A DNA stretch of 64,000 nt, taken from Puccinia triticina (taxonomy: Eukaryota; Basidiomycota; Pucciniomycetes; Pucciniales; Pucciniaceae). This document shows, one piece after another, positions 55,859-64,000 of the stretch. Position 1 is the stretch's first letter; the number at the start of each line of letters is the position of its first letter. The stretch is taken from NCBI RefSeq assembly GCF_026914185.1, contig NC_070559.1, positions 3,818,001 through 3,882,000 on the forward strand, given 5' to 3'. Under the pieces are notes generated by a model. That model did no database searches. It was not told the DNA's origin and saw only the letters and a program-made list of their open reading frames with translations. The translations under genes were made by a program, and so were the position numbers.

Positions 55859-56982
55859 GCCAGATTTGAGTATATGAACACACGTAAATATTTATCTATC
55901 ATCCAAATGGACTATGTACTATCCTGTGTGACCAAAAATATTCAAATGTCTCTGTGCAATGTCAGCAGAACACCTCCACCCAACAGTACCAGACGGAATG
56001 ATTCCAGTAAACTCAAGAACAACGTCTTTGGGATGCTGCTTTATCCATGCTTGTTTGTGATGCCGTCTCTGTTCTGGGGATGATAGCACCATGGTAAATA
56101 TTTGTTTGAATTTGGCTATTGTACTATTTAATTTCTGTGTATGTGAGCAGCATTTGTACAATTGAATTCAAGAGTCTCACTGACTCAATTCAGGAGACTG
56201 TGAATTGATTGGGCCCACCCCCACATGTGAGAAGTAGTCAGTTGACATGAGTTGAGATGGAAGTTCTTTTTCTTTTCTCCTCCTGCGGGGTTTACAGTGC
56301 CCCCCACGACTTCTCAACTACCCCGCACCTGCAAAAAAAAATTTGAACTTTGAACAATGTGTTCAAAGTCACCAGACATGTATCACATGTAGACTATACA
56401 TTTTTGAGCCCTGCAGACGTAGGAGAACTCAAAAATATAACTTTGAAGTCTATGCAATGCCTCAAAAAAAAGTTTAATTTTTTTCAGATGCAAAATTTGG
56501 AACAGCTGGTTTTAAGACCATAGTATGTGGTTACAGACATGTACTATGGACTTATAGAATATTTATTATGTATTTAGAGATTAAATTATCTATGTACATA
56601 CATGCTACAGGTGTAGGTATTTATGTGAATACAAGGGGAAGCCCCCAAATTTGGGGTTCCAGAGGGTGTTAAAGTTATAGGGGTTTGTAAATCACAGGAG
56701 GTGAAAGGCAAAAGGGTAATGTGACAGCTCATAGGAAACGGATTAAATTTTTCAAAACTTTGATGTTGCAATTCCTGGGTGACTGTCTGCATAACAGAAA
56801 CCAAAATTAGTGCAAACTGGTGAAATAAATTCAAGTTTTTTGAAGAAACCAAAATTAGTGCAAACTGGTGAAATAAATTCAAGTTTTTTGAAGAAGAAAC
56901 AAAATTTGTGCTGGAAAGACAATTGTTGGGGAAATATTGATGAGGGAAATTCATAAACTCTGAACATGAGAAGAAATTGATT
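55859..56982. other. Gene-free, AT-rich flank
   Basis: No supported gene. Contains the 48-bp tandem duplication listed separately. Confidence 0.5.
56797..56892. repeat. 48-bp tandem duplication
   Basis: Two adjacent copies of GAAACCAAAATTAGTGCAAA with CTGGTGAAATAAATTCAAG and TTTTTTGAA. Confidence 0.85.
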
Positions 56983-59432
56983 TCAAATGCGCTTTAAAGG
57001 CAGTCCAGACTTGTCTGGGTCAGATAAGAAAGGAATGTGAGGGATAGCTACAGAATCATTAACTCTGTTACCTGATATGACTCTTGCGTGAATCACATTT
57101 GGACCCAAGTTTTCCACAATCAACCTGGTTCCATTACAAAGTCCCATTGTCCAATCAAGGTTCCTGAGCATTATTATTGGCACTCCACATTTCAGTTGAA
57201 GAATATGAGGTGGGGACCCTGAGATGTTCAACCCTTTGATATACTCTTGCAAATATAGGTTTTGGGGATCATCTTGCACAGAATCAAAGCTTGTGTAAGC
57301 TCTTCCCTGAGATGGAATGGATTCTAGAATTCTAGAGTTGATTTGTTTTAAATAAATATTCTTGCAGTCTTATGAGATGATTCAAATTTTGCTCCTGAGA
57401 ACCCCCATGAATGACCATAGAAGTAGGTGGGTTGATTTTGCTGTTTTATTGAGTGATACCTTCACATCTCCAATGGATAAAAGAAAATTCTGAAATTGAA
57501 GATCACCTGATGCACACATATTGGCTGGAAGTTAGATGATATTTTGTTGAAATTATCTCCAGCAGTAAGAGTTGACAATGCTTGCATCAAAAATCTGGGG
57601 ACATGTTCCCTTCCACACCACTGGTAAAACCTGATGTAAATAACCTCCAAGTACAATTACCCTGCCACCAAAGGGTTGATCTGAATCCATCAAGTATTGG
57701 AGTAATCTGTCTCAGTGTTTACCAATTCAAGGGCATTTCTATGTGTCATTGGGGCTTCATCCCAAATGATAAGCTTTGATTGCCTCAACACATCAGCCTT
57801 TTGAGAATGTTTTGTGATTGAATAAACTGAATTTTGCAGAAGCTTTTGAGGAATTCCAAAATTCAACTGAGCAGTCCTGCCGTATTGCATTTTCATAGCT
57901 GCAATTCCTGTGGGTTCAGAGAGAATACAAATTAAGATGGTATGGTTGGGAAAATGAGAGCTCACCACTTCCTGCACCTGTGATAGCAACTATTTGGGTT
58001 GATCTGAAATTTTCCAGTAAGCAGTTGTATCAGAAGGTCTTTCCAGATACCCCTGGACCATCATTAAAGAAGCAAGCAGGTTGTTCTGAATAACATGCAT
58101 TGATGATCTGATCAAAGGCTGATCTCTGCTGATTATTCAAATGATTTGCATTGTCAATTTGAGATATCCACATGTTGAAGACCATTTTGTAAAAGGATTG
58201 GATTGATCAATTCAATCATCTGATTTGTCATGAGTGCATCATCTTGAAATTCCTGATGGATCTCCAGTCTTCAGTCATGTAAGGAAGAATTCCATAAACA
58301 CAGAGGGTATGAAGGTTGAAATGTTGCTATAAGTATGCCAAATAAATTTTGCAAATAAGTTGGCATCATTGTTTCATTTGCTTCAGCCATTGTGGCTTTC
58401 AAATAATGATCATTTTCCAACAGACCCTGGGCCAAAGAAGCTGAACAAAAACTGTTATAAATTTATCTTCAAAATTTACAAAGATCCTCAAGAGAGGTTG
58501 CACCAGTGACATGATTGAGTATTAGCCGTAAATGCCATCTTTCTGAATCAGAAGGATAAACTGCAGAAATTCTACCAATTCAAAAACCCCTCTGCCTTGG
58601 CTTCCATTCTTTGCTTGTGGGGTGCCATGTATAGTACTGGACGTCAAAACAAATTATAGAGAGATAAGTTGCAGATGGTTTGCAAGAGAAAATCCTCCAG
58701 CATGCTTCTGGAGCTGCTACCCATCAAGAATTTCTGAATCTAGTCACCCCATCAATATCTTCTTCAACATCCAAGGCTGATTTATCAGAATATTTGTACA
58801 GGTATTTGACTGCACAAATTTCTACATTGATGTGACAGTGAAATTTGGCAGATAAGTATGAATTGGAGGGCATGACCCAGCAGTTGTCAATGATAAAGTG
58901 GTTATTTCCTCTTGAGATTTTTGGTTCATTGTAAATTATCCTGTAAAACTGGTAAGAATTTTCATTCATTAGAATTTCAGAGGTGTTGATTTTGGGATTG
59001 TTGTTGTGGGTGTTGTTGAAATTCCATTTGATTTGGTTTTCTTGCATAATGTTTGGGAAAATGAAAATCTGGATTAGAAAACCCTCTTGAAAATTGTTGT
59101 GATGGAATGGGAAAATGAAAATCAGGGTTATAAACCCTTCTTGAAGTGTGTTGTGATGGTATGTATTCTCTAAAGTGGCTGGTCTGATGATTACCAAAGT
59201 GGCTGGTCTGTTGATTATCAAAGTGGCGGGTCTGTTGATTACCAAAGTTGTTGTCAAAAATTGATCCTGTCCTGGTAGTTTTGTGTACATGAAGATTATT
59301 GAGATCATTATAAATATGGGAAATATTGTTAAACCACCTCTTTTTTGGTATTGTGAAAAGAAAATGAAGGGTAAGAAGATGCTGCAAAATGATGTTGTGT
59401 TTCTCTGAATCTAGCTTGCTGTTCCGCAGCAT
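56983..59432 (-). pseudogene. Helitron Rep/Helicase remnant (Pif1-like helicase)
   Basis: From the N-terminus: a repetitive HFGNHQTSHF region encoded by 27-bp tandem repeats near 59170-59245. The linker block IIDNCWVMPSNSYL, CHINVEICAVKYLYKYS follows, then in other frames APEACWRIFSCKPS, RISAVYPSDSERWHLRLIL and TGATSLEDL. The Pif1 helicase follows: Walker A as GPGVSGKTF (58.03-58.07 kb), TGIAAMKMQYGRTAQ, LIIWDEAPMTHR, and CGVPIIMLRNLDWTMGLCNG with GTRLIVENLGPNVI. Frameshifts and stops separate the pieces. The HUH Rep nuclease domain is missing. Confidence 0.75.
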
Positions 59433-60093
59433 AATCTCTTCTCAATTGTTCATTTTATTGTTGCATTTTTGCGATGAAAAAAGCAAAGGATTATAATCAG
59501 AACAGGGAAGTTAATTGAGGTGTGATGAGGAGAATAGTAGTGGGTGGTGTCTGATGAGTGGATTGGTTGGGGGGAACTAACAGCACATTGTGTTGATTTT
59601 TTTGTTTATATAGTGTGTTAAATTGAAGGTTCAGATGGGTACAATCAGCCATTTTCAAGGTTATAGATGTGTAACCAAGTCTGATGAAGCTGATTGCTTC
59701 AACAGACTTAGTTGTTGGTGTGAAGCCAAGTCTGATGAAGCAGAATTTTTGTGGAAGTGGTTATCAATGACATTGAAGACAATTACCCAGGTGTGGATAT
59801 CTGTCCAAGCAATCTGCACATCCCCAAGGGAACACTGAACAGAGTCAAAGCAAGTCCGTTGAACGGAGTCCAGGGATGGAGTATAAATTTATGGGGTCCT
59901 TCCAGCAGACTTGGAGTTGTCCACTCAGTCTTGATGGCCGCAGTCCTCCAGAGAGCGCAAGTATGCCTTGCTGAGGAGGTGTGAAGCGGCTCCAACTTCC
60001 TTCGCCCAATGGCTGGTATACACCCAACAATCTGCTTGAATGGACTGGGTTATAGATGTCTCACCCTGTCTGTTCAAGCAAAAAGAAAATTGA

Positions 60094-60200
60094 CACCGGC
60101 GTTACATGCATACTGACACCCGCGTTACTTGCATAGACAGATTTTGTACAGGATATCAACGCCGGCGTTACTTGCATAGACAGATTTTGTATGGGTTTGT
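60094..60200. repeat. Array of CGCCGGCG/TTAC-GCAT motifs in Helitron 5' end, copy 1
   Basis: Three copies of a motif like ACGCCGGCGTTACTTGCAT (two of them diverged at the palindrome) spaced by AGACAGATTTTGTA. A homologous array lies at 63688-63790. Confidence 0.7.
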
Positions 60201-60290
60201 TTGGCCCCCAGACCCTATTCCTTTAGTTATATGTAGATAATGAGGATTGATAAGACCCCTTTGTATGGCAGCCTTGTTTTGTGCATTTTG

Positions 60291-60697
60291 AAAAGAAAAT
60301 GAAAGGGAAGAAAATGCTGCAACAGATCATTTCCTTTCTCTGAATGTACTTTGCCATTATGCTGCATAAGCTCTTCTCAAATGTTCAATGGATTTTTGCA
60401 TTTTTGCAATGAAAAATGAAAAGATTTGAGAATCAGAATAGGGAATTTAATTGAGGTGTGAATTGATGAGTGGGACAGTATACTCATCAAAGTGGGTGGT
60501 GTCTGATCGTCAGTTGTTGGAGTGTATGTAGCCAAGCCTGATAAAGCAGATTGCTTCAACAGACTCAGTTGTTGGGGTGCAGCTGAGTCTGATGAAGCAG
60601 ATTTGTAACAGAAGTGGTTATCAATGTGTTCACTTTTACCGGTGACACATCTGGAAGCAAGTCCGTTCAAGCATCCGGTGCTGAACGGAGTCTCTTA
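60291..60697 (-). mobile_element. Second Helitron 5' fragment, distal part
   Basis: It aligns with 59340-59700 of the first Helitron (GAAAAGAAAATGAA, GCTGCATAAGCTCTTCTCAA, GTGGGTGGTGTCTGA, TGCTTCAACAGACT). It is interrupted at 60697 by the CACTA-like element and continues at 63439. Confidence 0.65.
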
Positions 60698-61551
60698 CAC
60701 CAGGGAAGAAAGTGAGTGCCAGACCGTAATTTTTGTCTTGAAGTCTGCCAGATATGAGCCATTTCCCCATGTGCAAATGAGTTGTGGGTTGGCCATGTGT
60801 TTATACTCAACTAATACTGATCTTATCTGTATCAAATCTTGTTGGATTTGGTGAGTTAGACTTGTATAATGGCTTTCTCCACTCCACCACCATTACACAC
60901 ACATATTCTCCACTGACTGGTGTGTACCGGCCAGGAATTTGAGACAACCTCCAATTGATTACTGTGTTGCATGGCCATCAAGTGGAGAAAACCTCCGTGT
61001 AATGACTGGTTTAGATGGCCATCAGGTGGAGTGATTCCCAACTCCATGATGCTGTGTAATGGCCATGAAGTGCATCCATCCTCCAGTTGATGAACATGTA
61101 TCCCAGCATTTGAGCAGAGACATCCTTCACCCAATGACTGTTGTGTATGGCCATTGAGTTAATGGATTCTCATATCAAAAACTGGTGTATACTGGCCATT
61201 GAGTGGAGATGTCCTCCACTTGATTACACATTAATGGGCTTTGAAACACCCAGCTAAATGACCAGTACATGATTTTCATCAAGCAGGGACTTTCTCATAT
61301 TGAAGAACCAGGAAGAATTATATATTGCGCTGGGGAAGTCCCGGATCAATGCTCAGTACATGCTGATGCTGGCCATCCAGCTGGGCTTTGGAGAGCTAGG
61401 TGGCCATTATATACTGCCTCGCGAGCTTGGGAAGGCCTGCTCAATGACCAGTATGTGCTGTTCATCGGGCTAGGGCCTCTATGTGATGACCATCAGGTAC
61501 TGGTCATTGGATTTGGGTTTGGCGAGGCTGCAGATTGATGTCCACTGCAAT

Positions 61552-61589
61552 TGTCCACCATAACGTACGGCCGAGCCTTGCGGTGGACA
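61552..61589. repeat. 38-bp palindrome, copy 6
   Basis: Perfect arms TGTCCACC and GGTGGACA around AACGTACGGCCGAGC. Confidence 0.8.
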
Positions 61590-61681
61590 AATTACAGGGG
61601 TCCCCGAGTCGGGGGAGCCCTATTGCGATGACCAGCACTTATTTGGCTTCGGGGACGCAGCAGATTAATGTACACTGCACT

Positions 61682-61719
61682 TGTCCACCGTAACGTACGG
61701 CCGAACGATGCGGTGGACA
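61682..61719. repeat. 38-bp palindrome, copy 7
   Basis: Perfect arms TGTCCACC and GGTGGACA around TAACGTACGGCCGAACGA. Confidence 0.8.
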
Positions 61720-61948
61720 AATGAAAGGGGTCCCCGAGTCAGGGGAGCTCTATTGTGATGACCAGCAAGTACTGATCATCGCGCCAGCATTTCTGATCTT
61801 TTGAGGCAGTACACACTGCCCGTCAAGCTCAGAAAAGCTCAAATGGATGGCCAGCATGTGGTGGCCATTGAGAGGCAAATTTTCCAGCGCGATGAACAGC
61901 ACCCACTGTTCACATTGAGTCTGGGTAAATGTGTGATATTTTTGGAAA

Positions 61949-61986
61949 TTTCCACCCCAACATTCGCCCAAACATGAGCGTGGACA
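61949..61986. repeat. 38-bp palindrome, copy 8
   Basis: Diverged copy, TTTCCACC to CGTGGACA, centre AACATTCGCCCAAACAT. Confidence 0.65.
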
Positions 61987-62203
61987 TTAAAACAGAAAAA
62001 AAACCCTCACCTGGGAAACAGGGGGATGCTAAGCCAATCTGTGTTTCCCCACGCGTCCATAGTTCAATTGTGCCAACCTTCAAACCCACATACACAAATT
62101 GTTTCAACACTTTTCCTCGCAAATTTTGTGGCACTCCTGCTGGCCCATGACCAATCATTTTGAGTGGTCTGGATACAGCCTGACCGCAGTGCAGAAGTCT
62201 CAA

Positions 62204-63391
62204 CTGACAGCAGGTGCTACATCAGCACCATGTTATGAGAGAAATCAACACCATGTTGTTGCATCATAGACATGGATACCTGTGATGAAATAATGCTACA
62301 CCAAAGAAAATTAATGGAAAATGGTTGGTGAAGAAAAGATACAAGATGATCAATCTACAAGACAAATGGTTCTAACCACACTGGGATATGCATGGGGATT
62401 TAAGCATTTATTGGATGACTTCCTGTCAAGATCTGCGGGTCTCCCAGAAGTGATCTAGAGCCCAAAAATCTAGACGCTCCTGCAAAAATTCAGAATTTTT
62501 GGGTCTAACTCAAAAGCTGTGAAGGTTCCAGATGTGACAGGAAGTCCTCCACTGTTCACTTTTGAGTTCTAAGACCAGCTGTTGAATTATTTTTCCAGCT
62601 TGTTCCAGAAGCAAGGGAATATTAATGCACCTGTTAATATCCACCAATCTACCCCTTTTCCCTTCAGAAGCTTTATTTAGGATTCTAGACAACATTTTTT
62701 GGTCAGTTGTAGTTAAATTTACAAAATTGTACTATTTTTAGTCATGTACTAGGCAAGATGCATATTCCAAAATGAACAGCTATCAGCTATCGGCACTGAA
62801 AAATTACAAAATTATGTTTCATCCCTTGGTAAAAATGGTAGGGAAAACTGAATCCGCTATTTTCACATTTAATATTGCTTGGAGTACAATTGCATATGAA
62901 ACAGGTCTTCTTAGCTTTGGTGCGGTAAGGGTTTGATACTTGAAGAACAGAAATATTATGTCAAACCACTTTCCTCCCAATTTGATATGGGAATTGACAT
63001 GTCAGAAATATGCCACAAGGATTCATCCACCAGTGTGCAGATCCTCTGAATTTGCTATATCTCACAAGTATGTTCCATAATGTGATTTTATGTGTGTTTT
63101 GAATGAAAAAATCTGCAATTCAAAAAAATACCTGGCAGTTGGCTAAGGATATGTTTGAGGATAAAGATTCATACATTCTTGGCAAAGTTTGTGTGCAATG
63201 AAGATCACTTCTGCAATTGTAATAATGATGAAACAAACACAAAACTTCGACAGAGAGATGCTTGTGGGTTGGCATTGAGTTATAGATCATTTCACAAACA
63301 CTTGACCTACAGTTACACTGGTATTGGGAAGAAAGTGAACAAATAATTAAATTTAACATTGAACTCACATCAGACTAACTTACATACAAAA
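62204..63391. other. AT-rich interior of the CACTA-like element
   Basis: No gene supported; only short open frames. It lacks the palindromes that occur in the left half. Confidence 0.5.
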
Positions 63392-63438
63392 TTACGGCCT
63401 GGCACTCTCTAGAGAGTGCAACACTTTCTTCCCTGGTG

Positions 63439-63833
63439 TTACAGACATGCAGTACGGATGGGTTGAACGGATTCTGTTAAACTTACAGGCACGCCGTACA
63501 AAGTTGTGGGCGTGCCGCGTTGCCATCCCGTTCCAGAAGACTGGCACACATATTTCAGAGACACAAAGCTGGCTGCTGAGCCTTGAGGGAGTCCGTTCAA
63601 GCAGTCTGATTTGAACTGCAATGGTGATGTCTCACCCAAAGCTGCTTGAACCTGCTTGAACGGACTCCTTAATACAAAAAGAGCTTTGACGCCGGCGTTA
63701 CATGCATACCAACGCCGGCGTTACTCGCATGACATAAATTTGTACAGGATATCGACGCCGGCGTTACTCGCATGACAGATAACTGTACAGGTTTGTTTGG
63801 CCCCCAGAGGCTATTCCTTTAGTTATATGTAGA
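63439..63833 (-). mobile_element. Second Helitron 5' fragment, terminal part
   Basis: On the minus strand it starts TCTACATATAACTAAAGG (preceded by A) at 63833, like the first Helitron at 60237. It carries the same GGGGGCCAAACAAACC and the CGCCGGCG array (63688-63790). It is continuous with 60697-60291 once the CACTA-like element is removed. GAGTCCGTTCAAGCAG and its reverse complement near 63588-63668 form a foldback. Confidence 0.65.
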
Positions 63834-64000
63834 TGTAGATGTACCTCCTTAGTTATTGATGATTGCCATATCCATCAGTACACTCTTTGGAATGTGGCAA
63901 TGTGAAGAATATTTCTTCATTGCTCTCTTGGCAGCGAGTCCAGTGAAATTTCAATGACTTTGGACTATTATCATGCATGTTACCAGGTCTGGTTGGTGAA

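Larger units (their letters stand above)
56983..60237 (-). mobile_element. Decayed Helitron (minus strand) with 5' terminus at 60237
   Basis: Helicase and linker pieces run from about 59.0 kb down to 57.0 kb. The region to 60237 is non-coding and ends on the minus strand in TCTACATATAACTAAAGG preceded by A. That fits the Helitron rule of a 5' TC inserted between A and T. The 3' end (CTRR with hairpin) was not found, and the helicase is truncated after LPLKRI. Confidence 0.65.
61525..61784. repeat. 130-bp tandem duplication containing palindromes
   Basis: Two imperfect 130-bp units, each with one 38-bp palindrome followed by GGGGTCCCCGAGTC and GATGACCAGCA. Confidence 0.8.
60698..63438. mobile_element. 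2.74-kb non-autonomous CACTA-like element
   Basis: Terminal inverted repeats start CACCAGGGAAGAAAGTG and share GTGCCAG-CCGTAATTTT. The right copy has a further 15-bp hairpin arm (TTGCACTCTCTAGAG) missing on the left. The 3-bp duplication TTA lies at 60695-60697 and 63439-63441, as in CACTA/EnSpm elements. Inside are three 38-bp palindromes, a 130-bp tandem duplication, and degenerate repeats of GACCAGTA/TGGCCATCA type across 60.9-61.9 kb. No transposase or other ORF with motif support is present. Confidence 0.8.

Overview
The window looks like a transposon-rich stretch of a rust-type basidiomycete genome (Pucciniales, Puccinia-like). The basis is many short spliceosomal introns (about 55-110 nt, GT-AG with a few GC-AG), a mobile-element mix of CACTA/Plavaka-type Tnp2, Ngaro-type YR retroelement, copia, Tad/I-type LINE, hAT and Helitron, and expanded SNF2 and unknown families. 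Species assignment is inference; no rRNA, tRNA or marker gene was found.

Layout. 1-21.9 kb: a block of element-borne genes. It holds an unknown minus-strand gene broken by a complete gag-only LTR retrotransposon (1.2-4.3 kb), an intact 539-aa unknown protein (8.2-9.9 kb), a Tnp2-type transposase with two in-frame TGA codons (10.4-13.7 kb), a 102-aa two-exon ORF (14.4 kb), a 366-aa unknown (16.2-17.3 kb) and an intact SNF2/RAD5-like ATPase (17.5-19.7 kb). The block ends at 21900 in a terminus of a CACCAGGG-type TIR family and abuts the middle of a copia reverse transcriptase. 21.9-29 kb: that copia element is split again by a Ngaro-type element (22070-27584) with extra tandem copies of its split direct repeats and no tyrosine recombinase. 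29-34.3 kb: degenerate ORFs, a TA-flanked foldback MITE, three adjacent palindromic satellites, another CACCAGGG-type terminus and a decayed hAT transposase.

34.3-42.5 kb is the most host-like part: a 591-aa arrestin-like protein gene and a 354-aa coiled-coil protein gene, with a MITE and a SINE-like insertion between them. 43.5-48.85 kb: an apparently intact LINE with overlapping ORF1/ORF2 and a poly(A) tail. 49.1-55.9 kb: two tandem ten-exon genes for secreted FAD-linked (AA7/BBE-like) oxidases, separated by several MITEs. 57-64 kb: a decayed minus-strand Helitron, a second Helitron 5' fragment, and a 2.74-kb non-autonomous CACTA-like element nested in that fragment with a TTA target duplication.

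Two themes cut across the regions. First, an exactly 38-bp dispersed palindrome (TGTCCACC - 22 bp - GGTGGACA) occurs at least eight times, flanking the Tnp2/539-aa gene pair and inside the 2.74-kb CACTA-like element, so it is a candidate subterminal or transposase-binding repeat. Second, every in-frame stop located in an otherwise collinear element ORF is TGA, often where arginine is expected, consistent with CGA-to-TGA decay at CpG. All calls come from reading the sequence; no database search was possible.
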